Part shown: one piece after another, positions 12,210 through 24,574 of the stretch
Numbering within the stretch: the first letter of the stretch is position 1
Layout of the letters: every line of letters starts with the position of its first letter
Source of the DNA: Budorcas taxicolor
Lineage: Eukaryota; Chordata; Mammalia; Artiodactyla; Bovidae
Assembly (NCBI RefSeq): GCF_023091745.1
Contig: NC_068915.1
Coordinates: 32,976,001-33,040,000, forward strand
Direction of reading: 5' to 3'
Length of the DNA: 64,000 nucleotides
Position numbers and translations under genes: made by a program
Notes under the pieces: model-generated
Database searches by the model: none
What the model was told of the DNA's origin: nothing
What the model saw: only the letters and a program-made list of their open reading frames with translations

Positions 12210-12975
12210 AACTGATTTATGTAAAAATTAAATTTGATACTGAAACTTCAATAACGAGAAATACTTGCATAAAAGAACTAAAGTCTGCTGCTTTCACTTT
12301 TATTATAAAGTTATTTCTGTTTTCTGAAGATGATTAATTTATCTTATGACAATTTTTTTATTTTGGACTAATGTATCAAAAGATACATTAGATTTCTTTT
12401 CACAAATCATTTCAAATTGATAGTAAAACCACATAAACTTCAGCCTCTTATTTATAACCACTGTCTCTCAATTTTGCCTAACGATAGATTTTCACTCTAA
12501 AGTTTCATCTAATGAGATTTCTGAGCACATATTATTGTATAAATGCTTCCAAATCTCAATACTATTATAAAATATTCTGGATTGTTGGCAAATGTAGACT
12601 ATACTTGTCTATTTAAAATAGGGGTCTGTATAAATTTGAAATTAATGGCTCTGTCAGCCTACTCTTAAAGTATAGCTAGATCTTCAAAACAATTGTTATT
12701 CAATATATGCCTGTACTTTATTAAACAACCAAAGAAGGAAATGGTCTCATCTTAAATACATTGATTAGGCACTGCCTAACTTTACAAAGTGGATGCATGT
12801 TGTTTATCTAATCCACACAAAATCACCAACCTCATACCTCAATATGGAAGGATACCTGCACACGCATACACACACACAACACATTCATGCACATCTTCAC
12901 ACACATTCTAATCTCAAGGACTAATCATCTCTTTATACTGAGCCATCCAATACTTGAATCTCACATCTGGTCGCA
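12210..12975. other. AT-rich stretch with a CA-rich patch
   Basis: No gene. A loose CACACA-rich tract lies at 12856-12906. Confidence 0.5.
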
Positions 12976-12977
12976 TA

Positions 12978-13462
12978 CAGTAGTCCCTCCCTTATCCATG
13001 GGGTATAGGTTCCAAGATCCCTAATGGATGCCTGAAACCAAATATAGTACAAACCCCTATATAAACTTTCTTTTTCCTATATATAAATACCCATGATAAA
13101 TTTTAATTTATAAATTAGACATAGGAAGAGTATATCTGAAATGCCAGCATCACTACTCTTGTGCTTTGGGACCAAGAGTAAGTAAAATAAGGGTTACCTG
13201 AACACAAGAACCGTGATATTTCCACCTGATAAACAAGACAGTTACTATATGACCAACAGGCAGGATAACATAGACAAAGGGCTGATTCATGTGCTGGGAG
13301 GGATGGAACTGAAAGGCGTGAGATTTCATCACTCAGAACTGTGTGCAATATAAAACATGAACTTTTACTTCTGGAATTTTCCAATTAATATTTTTGGACC
13401 ACAGTTGACCACAGGCAACCAAAACCATAAGAAGCAAAACTTCAAATAAGAGAAGATTCCTG
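12978..13462. mobile_element. Tigger-type (TcMar) non-autonomous DNA transposon
   Basis: Terminal inverted repeats are visible. The left end is 'cagtagtccctcccttatcc'; the right end reads 'aataagagaagattcctg', its diverged reverse complement. TA dinucleotides flank both ends (12976-12977, 13463-13464), as expected for Tc1/mariner-pogo insertion. The internal text 'gatgcctgaaaccaaatatag' fits this mammalian family. No transposase frame remains. Exact subfamily not assigned. Confidence 0.78.
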
Positions 13463-13464
13463 TA

Positions 13465-14651
13465 TTTATTTAAAAAGAATTTATTCTTTGGCCACAATTC
13501 TTTAGTTTGGGGCTAAAAATAACTGATACAGATTGGCAAAGTCTATCTTTCCTCAGAAACTGAAAATTGTGTATAAGAGATATTAATCGTACCTTCCAGG
13601 TTTCAGGAATGGAGTAGATAGGAGTAAAGCTGTTGAAGCTGTTTGCAATGGCCATTTACGGCCATATAAGATGGAAAGAAAAAAATGCTTGTTTGGAATA
13701 AGAGAAACAAGTGAAGCAGTGAGCCAAGGAGAAGCAGAGTAAAGGACGAAACAACTGTATTACCTATATTCTGCTCGGGACTGCTCCAGTCTTTCCTTAA
13801 TTCAGCACTGCTCTGATCCTTTGGTTCTAGAAAATGTACTGTATTACTATAATAATACTTCAATGGTTATGGTTAACCTTTCAATATATATGCAGGTGAT
13901 GGATAGGTAGATAAGGACAGAGACACAAATGTACTTGGAAATAAAATATTCTGAAATAAAATATTAAATCATTAAATAACTTTCTGTTAAAAAAATTTAT
14001 AGAAGACAATTCCTTTAAAGTTAACAAGAATTTGTAACAGTATAGGAAATTCTTTGCTTTGATAATTTCCATGGAATGAGAAAAGAGTACAAATGGTTAG
14101 CTGAATACCAAATCTTTTTACAAAATATTGCTCATTTTCTTCATGATGTTGTATTTAAAATTCAGAAAATAAATATGAGCTCAAATTTTACTAAGAACTA
14201 AATATAATTTCATCAAGTCTGTTAGTCACAAGAGAAGCTAATTTTGTTTTCTCAGATTTGTCTCTCTATACAAGATAAAGAGGACAAACCAAAGGAAATT
14301 AGGCTTCTACTTCTTTGATTTGACCTTAGAAGGATTTAAATTAATACGGCAAGGATCCTGATAATGATACTATGACTTAAGAAGGAATAAGGAGCTTGTG
14401 TTGGTTCTGACAGGCAAGATAAGGCAACACTAGAATTAAAGATCTCCTTTCAGTAGTGGCTACTGAAATGAAGATCCTGTTTGTTCAGACGATACTTTTA
14501 TCAAATGCTGACTTCTTCAGTAAGAGAAGCCAACAACCTGGTAAATCAGCAATGATATAGTCTGTAATTTAGTATCATTTTCACTTGTGTACTAAAAAGA
14601 TTGGTAGCTAAATATGCTTAAAGTACAAGGCTATTTTTAGGAAATAAAAGC
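13465..14651. other. No gene or named repeat seen
   Basis: Unique-looking AT-rich DNA. Open frames here are short and lack domains. Confidence 0.5.
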
Positions 14652-14658
14652 AGAAGAC

Positions 14659-14891
14659 TGAATGTGTGTGTGTGTGGGGGGGCGGGGGGGGGGGGCGCTC
14701 AGTTGTGTCTGACTCTGTGTGACCCGATGGACTGTAGCCTGCTAGGCGCCTCTGTCCATGGGATTCTCCAGGCAAGAATACTGGAGTGAGTAACCATTCC
14801 CTTCTCCAGGAGATCTTCCTGACCCAGAGACTAACCCTGGGTCTCCTGCATTTCAGGCTTTCTTTACCATCAGAGCCACCAGGGGAGCCCT
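14659..14891 (-). mobile_element. Bov-tA SINE with TG/G-rich tail microsatellite
   Basis: A minus-strand Bov-tA body and tRNA head ends at 'caccaggggagccct'. Its 3' tail (left side on +) is (TG)n followed by G runs of 7 and 12 separated by one C (14676-14695). The short direct repeat agaagac at 14652-14658 and 14892-14898 supports the tract being part of the inserted element. Confidence 0.88.
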
Positions 14892-14899
14892 AGAAGACA

Positions 14900-15480
14900 G
14901 AACACGTTTCATTTAAAGAGCTTCCTGCTTTAATTTACAAAAGACATCAATATAAACTTCTTTAAGATCAAAATACTTTTAAAATATAAGAATTGTGGCA
15001 TTTTTCCTTTATAAATCAGCAGAAAATATGCAGAAATTGTTTCAGAGTAACAGGCATTTATTATAAATAAATAAAAAATATTTCTCTGTGAAATTTCAAA
15101 ATCACCTTTACCCTAACATCATGTAAGATTTAGAAAGCTATGATGACTTCTAAACATGTCTGCAATCTGACACTTTAATCATCAAAAGTGAGGTCAATTT
15201 TCTTATGTCCCAAAAAGGGCCAGCCTTAATGAGTTTCTTCTAATAAACAGAAAGTGGCAGAATAAAGGCTGCTTGACTTTTGGGACAATTCAATTTCCCC
15301 AAATTCTGTGTATTTTGGGACACTCGCCCTGGGAACTCAGACAATGCATTGTTTGGAAGCCAAGAAAGTACGTGGAAAGGCCAGAGACAGGTATCCCAGC
15401 CCCAACCCAGTGGAGGTCCTGGCTTGTCCTAAAATTCAGCACCAATGATCAAGCTTTAAGATCTGTAGGCTGAACACTCT
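14900..15480. other. No recognised feature
   Basis: Unique-looking. An open frame at 15273-15473 has no recognisable homology. Confidence 0.45.
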
Positions 15481-15484
15481 TTGA

Positions 15485-16440
15485 CATAAACCCCAGCAAG
15501 ATCCTCTTATGACCCTCCTCCTAGAGTAATAGAAATAAAATAAAAATAAACAAATGGGACCTAATTAAACTTAAAAGCTTTTGCACAGCAAAGGAAACCA
15601 TAAACAAGATGAAAAGACAACCCTCAGAATGTGAGAAAATCATTTGCAAATGAAGTAACTGACAAAGGGGAATCTCCAAAATATTCAAGCAGCTTATGCA
15701 GCTCAATCTCATAAAAACAAACAACTCAATTAAAAAATAGGAAGAAGACTTAAACAAGCATTTATCCAAAGAAGACATACAGATGAAACACATGAAGAAA
15801 TGCTTGACATCACTTATTGTTAAAGAAATGCAAATCAAAATGACAATGAGGTATCTATCACTTCACACTGGTCAGAATGGCCATCATCAAAAAATCTATA
15901 AACAATAAAAGCTAGAGAAGATGTGGAAAAAAGGGAACCCTTTTGCTCTCTTGGTGGCAACATAAAGTTATATAATCATTATGGAGAACAATATGGAGAT
16001 TTCTTTAAAAACTAGCAATAAAACTACTATATGACCCAGCAATCCCACTACTGGGCATACATTCTGAAAAAAATCACAATTCCAAAAGATATACCCCAAT
16101 GTTCACAATTCCAAATGATATACCCCAATGTTCACTGCAGCATTATTTACAACAGCCAGGACATGGAAGCAACCTAGATGTCCACTGACAAATGAATGGA
16201 TAAAGAAGTGTGGTACATATATACAATGGAATATTATTCAGCCATGAAAAGTATTGACTTTGAGTCAGTTCTAGTGAGGCTGATGAACCCAGAGCCTGTT
16301 ATACAGAGTGAAGCAAGCCATAAAGAAAAAAACAAATATGTTATATTAACAGCATATATATTAAACCTAGAAAAATGGTACTGATGAACCTATTTGTAGG
16401 CAGCAACAAAGATGCAGACATAGAGGGCAATCTTGTGGAC
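15485..16440 (+). mobile_element. L1 LINE, 5'-truncated (ORF2 C-terminus and start of 3' UTR)
   Basis: It is collinear with the L1 at 37.3-38.2 kb: 'aaatgggacctaattaaact', 'gacccagcaatcccactact', 'acaatggaatattattcagc'. The ORF2 frame is broken by many lesions, including the 29-bp tandem duplication at 16074-16131. The 3' boundary is uncertain. Confidence 0.88.
16074..16131 (+). repeat. 29-bp tandem duplication inside L1 ORF2
   Basis: Unit 16074-16102 is repeated immediately at 16103-16131 with one difference (A versus T in 'ccaaaagat'/'ccaaatgat'). The period is not a multiple of three, so it shifts the reading frame. Confidence 0.92.
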
Positions 16441-17564
16441 ACAGCAGGGGAACATTGGTCTCAGGAAAACTGAGTTCCTCCCTAAGCTGAGGAAAAGAAT
16501 CAAAATTGGTCCAAATCATCAATGATATTTCCATTCCTTTTTAAAAAAAGGTTTTATATTTTTAGATTTAGGTTTCAAAAAAACTTCAGGAAGGTACAGA
16601 GATTCTCCATCCTTCTCTTGCCTCCAAACACACATAGCCTCCCCCAATATTACAACACACACCATAATGGTACATGTTCTACCAAGGATGAACCTACAAT
16701 GACACAACATAATCACCCAAAGCCTACAGGGTTCACCCCTCATGTTTTACTCTCTTTAGGTTTGAAAAAAATGTGTGCTAACATATATACATCATATGAT
16801 TATACATAGAACTTTCACAGTATCTCTTGTTACTGTCTTTTAATTACAATGGTTTTATTTACACTGCAAAAGGTTTTAATGATAATGAATTCCAGCTCAT
16901 GAATTATTTCTTTGATGCACTGTGTCCTTGGTGTTATATCTAAAAGTTATCATCATATCATCATACCATAATCTAGTTTTTTTACCATGTTACTTTTTAA
17001 GAGTTTTATAGTTGTGCATTTTAAATTTAGATCTATAATCCTTTATGAAGAGTGTAATGTCTGGGTCTAGATTCTTTTTTTTTTTTTTTTGGTACATGAA
17101 TACCTAGTTGTTCGAGAATCATTTGTTGAAATAAGTATCTTTGCTCCATTGGGTTGCCTTTGCTCCTCTGTCAAAAATTAAGCCTGTGTTTAACAAATCT
17201 ATTCCTGGGCTCTCTATTCTGTTCCACTGATCTGTTTACAATTTTGTCGATACCACTCTGTCTTGATTACAGTAGTTTATAATAAGTTTTGAAGTCAGGT
17301 AGTATCAGCCTTCCAATTTTGTCCTCCGTGTCGACTACTGTGGATCTTTGTCTCTTCACATAAATTTTAGAATCAGTATACTATAAAACACCTTGGTGGG
17401 ATTTCTATTGCAATTGCATAGAATCTAGATATCAAGTTGGGAAGACTGACATCTTGACAATCCTGATGCTATCCATGAGCACAGAATAGTTCTGCACCCA
17501 GTTATTTTCATTTCTTTCATCAGAATTTTATAGTATTCTTCATATAGATCTTATATCTATTCTG

Positions 17565-17599
<35 letters not shown>

Positions 17600-18309
17600 T
17601 ATTCATTGTTACATATATACATATATATGGGGAATACTAATGTTAATAGCATTGTATTATTAATTTCAAATTCCACTTGCTCATTCCTGGTATACGGGGA
17701 AGTGATTGACTTTTATACACTAACCTTGCACCTGCAACCTTGCTATCATCAATTATTGGTTTCAGGATTTTTTGTTAACTCTTCTAGATTTTCTAAACAT
17801 ATAATCATGTGAACAAAGACAATTTTATTTCTTCCTCTGCAATCTATATGCCTTTTATTTTCTCTTGTCTTACTGCATTACGTAGGCCTTCACATATGAT
17901 GTTGAAAAGCAAAAGTGGGAGAGAATATCCTCACTTTCTACCTGATCTTAATGGCAAAACCTCAAATTTCTCACCATTATATATGATGTGAACTGTGGAT
18001 TTTTGTAGAATATTCTTTATTATATTGAGGAAGTTTCCTTCTACTCCTAATTTATTAGGTTTTACTCACGAATGGGTACTGATTTTTCAAATGTGTCTTC
18101 TGCATCTATCAATGTGTTCTTGTATTTTTTTCTTTTTAGCCTATTCTTCTGATGGATTACATTAATTGATTTTTTAATGCTAAATCAGTCTTGTATAACC
18201 AGGATAAATCCCACTAGGGTGTGGTGCATAATTATTTTTATACATTGTAGGACTCAATTTGATAAACTTTTTAAAGATTTTTTGCATTCATGTTAACAAG
18301 AGATATTAG

Positions 18310-18450
18310 TCTTTTAATTTTTTTTTTCAAAATTAAATTTTATTTTATTTATTTATTTATTTATTTTACTTTATTTTACTTTACAATACTGTATTGGTTT
18401 TGCCATACATTGACATGAATCCACCACGGGTGTATACAAGCTCCTTGCAA
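18310..18450 (-). mobile_element. Bovine L1 3'-end fragment nested in older L1
   Basis: An antisense A-tail (T-rich and TTTA repeats) is followed by 'caatactgtattggttttgc' and 'acatgaatccaccacgggtg'. This is the same 3' UTR as at 50.5-50.7 kb. The old L1 resumes at 'gcaatgtctttgcctgattt'. Confidence 0.85.
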
Positions 18451-19039
18451 TGTCTTTGCCTGATTTTGGTATTACGAGTGATACTTGCCTTATAGAATAA
18501 GTAGTTAAGTATTCCTCTGCTTCTAACGTCTGAAAGAGACTGGAGAGAACTGGAATAGTTTCTTCCTTAATGAACCCATCTGGGCCAGGTGCTTTCCGTT
18601 TTGGAAGGTGATTATTAATTCAATTTCTTTGATAAAAGCCTATTCAGACCATCTACTCTAGTGTGAATTTTGGTAAGTTGTGTCCTTCAAGGAACTGGTT
18701 CACTTCATTTAGCTTATCAAACTGTGGACACAGAGTTATACAGAGTATTCTTTTTTAATCCTTTCAATGTACATGGGATCTGTCATTAACATCCCTTCTT
18801 TCATCTCTGATATTAATAATTTGTGTCCTCTCTCCTCTTGTCTTAGCTTAGCTGGAAAAACTGATTTTATTGATCTTTTCAAAAGATAACTTTTGTTTTT
18901 TATTGATTTTTCTCTACTGAATTCCTGTTTTCAATTTCATTGATTTCTGCTCTAATTCTTATGATTTATTTTCTTATGGTTACTTTGGATTTAATTTGTT
19001 CTTCTTTTCTAAGTTTCCTGGGGTAGAAATTTAGGTAAT

Positions 19040-19165
19040 TTTTTTTTAAGCTTCTAATTTTATATTGGAGTATTAACAATGCTGTGATAGATTCAGGTGG
19101 ACAGCAAAGGGACTAAGCTGTATTGATTTTCCACCAAACTCCCCTCCCATCCAGGCTGCCACTCT
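19040..19165 (-). mobile_element. L1 3' UTR fragment nested in older L1
   Basis: Antisense 3' UTR text: 'caatgctgtgatagattcag', 'gtggacagcaaagggactaa', 'cccctcccatccaggctgcc'. It sits within continuous old antisense L1 ORF2 sequence. Boundaries are approximate. Confidence 0.7.
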
Positions 19166-19483
19166 GCTCAATATTAGATGGTTGATTTTAGATCTTTCTT
19201 CTTTCCTAATACATACATTCAATGCTATGAACTTCCTTTTTAGTGTTGCTTTTCCTATATCCCACAAATATTGGTAAGTTGCGTTTTCACTTTCATTTAG
19301 TTTAAAGTATTTTTAAATGTCTTGAGCCATGTGTTATTTAGAAGTACATTGTTTAATCTCTATATATTTGAAGATTTTTGAGCTTTGTGTTATTGGTTTC
19401 TAATTTAATTCCACTGTAGTATAAGAACAGACATTATACAATTTCTCTTCTTTTAAATGTTAAGGTGTGTCTTGTTGCCCATA

Positions 19484-19677
19484 CTGGGCTTAGTTGCTAA
19501 GTTGTGTCTGACTCTTTGCGACCCCATGGACTGTAGCCTGTCGGGTTCCTCTTGTCCATGGGGATTCTCCAGGCAAGAATACTGGTGTGGGTTGCCTAGC
19601 CCTCCTCCAGGGGATCTTCCCAACCCAGGTCTCCCACATTGCAGGATTCTTTACCATCTGAGCCACCAGGGAAGCCC
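19484..19677 (-). mobile_element. Bov-tA SINE nested in older L1
   Basis: A minus-strand Bov-tA flanked by the direct repeat tgttgcccata (19473-19483) / tgtggcccata (19678-19688). The old L1 continues on both sides. Confidence 0.93.
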
Positions 19678-20504
19678 TGTGGCCCATAATGAGGTCTATC
19701 TTGGTAAATATTCTACAATAACTTAAGAATGTTTATTTTGCTGTTGTTGGATAAAGTACTCAACAGATGTAAATTATACCCAGTTGATTTATTATGTTGC
19801 TGATTTCAACTATTTTCCTGTTTTTCTGCATGCTGGAGCTGTCTATTTTTGAGAAAGCTCCAACTATAATAGTGGACTTACCTATTTCTTTATGTCATTC
19901 TCTTACGTTCTGCTTCACACAGTTTGACATTCTGTTTATAGACGTTAAGTACTGTTATGTCTTGGACAACTGACCTCTCTGTGATTATATGCCCCTTTAT
20001 CCCTTATAACTTTCCTTAATTAAAATTAGCCTGTCTGAAATTAATATATCTACATTTGCTTTCTTTTGGTTCGTGGTAAAATGGTATATTTTTCTTCACT
20101 CATATACTCTTTACCGATCTATGCATTTTAAATTATGGTAATTTAGGCAACATATGGTCCTTATTTTTTCATCCAATCTGACAATGTGTCTCTTAATTAG
20201 TTCATTTAGAAAACTGAGGTTCAAAATTATATTGATACAACTGGATTAATATCTATGATATCCATTACCCGTTTTTATATGCTGTCCTTGTTCCTTATTC
20301 TTATTTTTGTCTTCCACTTTTTTTTTTTTTTTGCCTGTTATGGTTTTGAGAATTTTATATAATTCCTTTTTATCTTCTTTCTTAGCATATCATTCATTGT
20401 TTTCTCATAATTTTTAATGGCTACCCTTAAATGTGCAACATGTTAACATTTAATCCAAATCTACTTTCAAGTAACACTCACAGCTAATGTGAGTACCATA
20501 TAAT

Positions 20505-21362
20505 AACAAAATAAGCTAGACAAAGACAAATACTGCATGATCTCCCTTATATGTGAATTTTTTTTTTTTAACTCATAGAAACAGAGAGTAGAATGGTGGT
20601 TACAGGGGGTTGGGGGTAGAGGAAATAGGTAGATGTTGGTCAGTGGGTAGTAGCCTTCATTTGTAAGATAAAAAATTCTAGGGATCTAATGTATAGCATG
20701 TGACTATAGCTAAAACCTGGAGAAGGAAATGGCAACCCACTCCAGTGTTCTGGCCTGGAGAATCCCAGGGACGGTGGAGCCTGATGGGCTGTCTATGGGG
20801 TCGCACAGAGTCAGACACGACTGAAGCGACTTAGCAGCAGCAGCAACAGCAGCAGGAATGATTTAGGAGAAGGCAGTGGCACCCCACTTCAGTACTCTTG
20901 CCTGGAAAATCCCATGGACGGAGGAGCCTGGTGGGCTGTAGTCCATGGGGTCGCTAAGAGTCTGACATGACTGAGCGACTTCACTTTCACTTTTCACTTT
21001 CATGCACTGGAGAAGGAAATGGCAACCCATTCCAGTGTTTTTGCCTGGAGAATCCCAGGGACGGGGGAGCCTTGTGGCTACCGTCTATAGGGTTGCACAC
21101 AGTTGGACACGATTGAAGCAATTTAGCAGCAGCATAGTTAAAACCATATTGTATATGTTGGAAATGGTAGGAGAGTAGATCTCAAGCATTCTCACCATGA
21201 AAAAGAAAAATTAATTCTGTAAGTTGATGTGCTATTTAATATGATTATGATAATTATTTCACACAATATATACATATATATGTATATATATAAATCACTG
21301 CACTGTACACTTTAAATATATACCATTTTATATGTCCATTAATGACTAAATAAAGTTGTGAA
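20505..21362 (+). mobile_element. Old L1 3' end, split by a trimeric BOV-A2
   Basis: First part, 20505-20717: 'caaatactgcatgatctccc', 'gaatggtggttacagggggt'. Second part, 21134-21362: 'aaaaccatattgtatatgtt', 'cactgtacactttaaatata', 'aataaagttgtgaaaa'. Together they form one L1 3' end. The gap is exactly the BOV-A2 insertion. Confidence 0.82.
20718..21133 (+). mobile_element. BOV-A2 SINE, trimeric form
   Basis: Three successive BOV-A monomers begin with 'ggagaagg' near 20719, 20868 and 21010. The first and third have the 'cccagggacg' type and end in 'gacttagcagcagcagc'-like tails. The middle has the 'cccatggacgg' type and the 'cttcactttcacttttcac' linker. One 12-bp direct repeat (atagctaaaacc 20706-20717; atagttaaaacc 21134-21145) bounds the whole array. 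Confidence 0.9.
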
Positions 21363-22200
21363 AATGAAGAAGATTCAAATCTCAAGCCTTTGCTCTGTCC
21401 CAGCTGACACTGAATCAAGAAAAGACAAACTATCCCTGGTAAACCATACCCTAACCACAAATTCATGAACAAAATAAGTGCTGTTTTTGTTTTGAGTCAA
21501 TAAGTTTGCAGGTGAAAGAAGTTTTACACTAATAGATAACTTGAACAGGAGCCAATGTCTTAAAAACATTAAGTAACCAAGAGAAAAAAATAAGATATGA
21601 TGAAGTAGCAAGGAATAAAAGCAGTTGAGAATTTATAATTCCTTTCACAATTGTCCACAGTTAAATTTCAGACTCTAAATATTTTTCTTTATATATACTG
21701 AGCACAAAACACTTTTTTTTTCTCTAATTGAGGCAGGGGAATTAGTGTGCATAAAGAATGTCAGATGGATATTCTTATAGAAAACAGTGTCTCAAATAAG
21801 TGAGCTAGCTGGTCTGGTTTCCTTTTGGAACTTTAAAAATCTCTGATTATAATGTGACTCTGTGATAGTTGTTTTATGATATCATTGATAGATAAAATTT
21901 ATAAAGTGTGTTGTGTATATATATAGTATTTATACACACAATAACAACGGCAATATTAAACAAGTCTACACATACAAATATGCCAAGGTTGATTAGTTTG
22001 AGCCTTTCTTCTCCAGCTGGTAAAGTCACTCGCTATATAGAAAACATACGGGAAAGATAAATCAGTTTTATCAAAAATTTTTCTAAATAAAAATCACAGT
22101 AAAAAAGCAGAGAAAGAATCAATTTGAGAATCCAATAAATAAAAATAAGCAATCATAATAATGATTATTCCTTATTCTTATAAGGAAATACATAAAACAG
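21363..22200. other. AT-rich stretch without recognisable feature
   Basis: Nothing recognised beyond short A/T runs. Confidence 0.45.
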
Positions 22201-22204
22201 GCTT

Positions 22205-22400
22205 TCTTCAGTTTATATTACACCTTTTACTCATTTAACAAATATGCTTACTGGATGACTACTGCATAATGCTACGTTTGCTGATGACTTCATCCACAGG
22301 ATAAACAGTGACCACAAGGGACAAGATCCCTGCCTTTCTACAGGCAGTCAACTCATTTCCAGAACATAACTTAGAAACAAGCAAATACAGCATTAGGATA
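22205..22400 (-). repeat. L2 LINE 3' end, antisense
   Basis: Reads in the order of an antisense L2 end: 'ctcatttaacaaatatgctt', 'ggataaacagtgaccacaag', 'agatccctgcctttctacag'. Diverged. Confidence 0.55.
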
Positions 22401-23004
22401 TTGGGAAACAGCTGCCAATTTTCAAGTATTTTAAGGCATCTTTTAATGAACAGACTGCCTTAAATCTGTATGTTTTTCTTTTACAGTAACAATCAATGTA
22501 CTTCATCATGTAACTGAAACCTCCTTGTACCAAAACTGTTGTTTGTAAAGGAAATCTATGAATGAACACTCATACTTGAATCTTGATTGATCAGATTTTG
22601 TTTAATGAATTTCAAGAAGACTTTTCTACAGATGTTTATTGATTATGAGTAAATTCACCCAAAAATTCTAGTGGGCTAATATAAGACTGTTGCTTACACT
22701 GTAACTCAAATGAGCCATTGATGAGATCACTGACCTCACTAAATGTAAGGCTTTTTCAGACTTACATTCCACTTCCTTCAGTAAATCTTTTAAGCTGAAG
22801 TGATCACAGCCTCTGAATTCATACTCATTTTTTAAACTTACACAGCACTTAAATCTATGCTCTCTCATATAGTTGGTTTTACATTTTTATGTATTATTTA
22901 ACTCTTACATTTTATTTAACATTTTAACTTTTTTCCAACTTAATTTTAAGTCTTTCAATAATAATTACTTTAACTCATTTTTAAAACATTTTTATTTTAT
23001 TGTC
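22401..23004. other. No recognised feature
   Basis: Unique-looking AT-rich sequence. Confidence 0.45.
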
Positions 23005-23121
23005 TCTCCAACTACAGCATAAGTTCCCTGAAGTGACTTGTTCTTTTCTGTTTTTTAATTCGCAGTACCCAGCACCGCGCTATAGACACACAATAAATAT
23101 CTGTTAGTTAAATGAATAAAG
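23005..23121 (+). repeat. L2 LINE 3' end
   Basis: 'acagcataagttccctgaag' ... 'cagtacccagcaccgcgcta' ... 'acacaataaatatctgttag' ... 'aaatgaataaa' closely follows the canonical L2 3' terminus. Confidence 0.75.
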
Positions 23122-24570
23122 TACACAACAAGCAATAGTGAAAATAAAAACAGTACCTGACAAGGTACAAGGAGGATTCTGATATTCTTCAATTTGTTAC
23201 ATAAACTTATTTAAAAGAAATATCCAAATATTCCTTAATCCATATTCTAATGATACACCTTGATTCTCAAGTGTTTATCTGTTTGTAACAAATGTGAGGA
23301 TAATTTGTATGGTTTCCACATTAACTCTTATCTAGCACTCAGCATTAACCAAATTACTTCTTAGAAATAGATGCTTAGGGCTCATATTTCTCCACACGCA
23401 ATCTCAGACAGCATTTGCCAAGAGTCTCAAATAAAGAAATACTTTGAAATATTGTCAGTTAATGATTTGGGACTGAAAATTTTGACATTGTTCATAAATC
23501 AAGGTTTTACTGATATGATGCATATGAAGTATTTTACCAAAAGAAGCTGTCAATAGCTTGTGTCTAGGTAAATCTGGAAAGCCACCATGGAGCAGCACCT
23601 GCCCTGCCACTTGTGCAAATACAGCTGAGTAGGCGACCATTGTACTGGCAGAAGGTATAACTGGATCTCTGATGGCCTGAAAAGAAAGGCTCATAAATTC
23701 TTGGTATGTAAAGGTAATTCCCCAGGGAAAAGGTGGGTAGACATTTACAAGACAAAGGACTCTCCTCAGAGGAAAGGATGGAGAATCTAAATCCTTCCCC
23801 CAGAGGCCTTTAAGGTTAAGCATTTTTATAATCTATGTAATTGAGGTCCTAAGATAGCCCTAAATAACGTGGTCCAGTCTAATGTGATCCTACTGACAAG
23901 AGCTCAAAGGTCCCTAAAAGAAAGATAAGTCAGAGTGAGGTGATGGAGGAGGGCCTTGGGAAAGTTGGGTTGCAGCACAGGTTGTGGATAATTGTAGAAG
24001 CCCTTCTAGACTTATTAGTAGCATCATTTTGCAGAGAAATAGCTGAGCATATGAATATAAAAATAAAACTGAAGCTTAGGAAAATAAACTGTGAATTGCC
24101 ATCTCTTTCTGTACAGGAATCTAAACTAACAAAGGAGACAACAGTAGACAGAATACACTGGACCATATGGGACTCATTTTCAATACTAACATAATGTGGC
24201 AGTGACAGAAGCAATGAAAGCTAGAAACTGAAGTGTATGAAGGACTGATGAGCCTTTCCAATCTGATCTGAAAAAGCAATTCCAAGAAGTACATAAGCCA
24301 CATATATTAAATAAAGACAAAGGACATAATCTTAAATGAAGCAACAGTCTATTAGAACTTGTTACAGTACTCAGTTACTTATTCATTTACTATTTAACTC
24401 ATGCAGAGACTGGTTTTAAGAACCCTTGCTGTTAGCCCACAGAGACAATCTAAAATACTTGACACACTGTTCTCTGCTTTGTGGCCTCAGCAAAAACTCT
24501 TAGGACAGACAAGTCCCATTTTAACTTTCGGAACACTAGTTCAACACTGTGGAGTCATGTTGAACAAGAC
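23122..24570. other. No gene or named repeat seen
   Basis: Overlapping open frames on both strands (23455-23823 minus, 23940-24194 plus) show no domain or splice context. I do not call them genes. Confidence 0.45.
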
Positions 24571-24574
24571 AAAT

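Larger units (their letters stand above)
16525..20490 (-). mobile_element. Old L1 LINE, antisense, long composite copy
   Basis: From the 3' UTR (16.53-16.85 kb, 'tttaggtttcaaaaaaactt'...) through antisense ORF2 text such as 'ttgggttgcctttgctcctc', 'tcctgatgctatccatgagc' and 'cttgtataaccaggataaat', to ORF2 5' regions near 19.7-20.4 kb. Frames are heavily degraded. Two younger L1 3'-end fragments and one Bov-tA interrupt it, each listed separately. A (TA)n block lies at about 17566-17597. Host-lineage age is inferred from divergence and nesting. Confidence 0.82.

Noticed and set aside
20845..20865. AGC trinucleotide runs considered as a triplet-repeat locus
   Set aside because: They are the normal AGC-rich tail of BOV-A2. 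The same runs occur at 29.03 and 50.03 kb.
23455..23823. A 122-codon minus-strand open frame
   Set aside because: No homology recognised, no conserved splice context, and an overlapping frame on the same strand is equally open.
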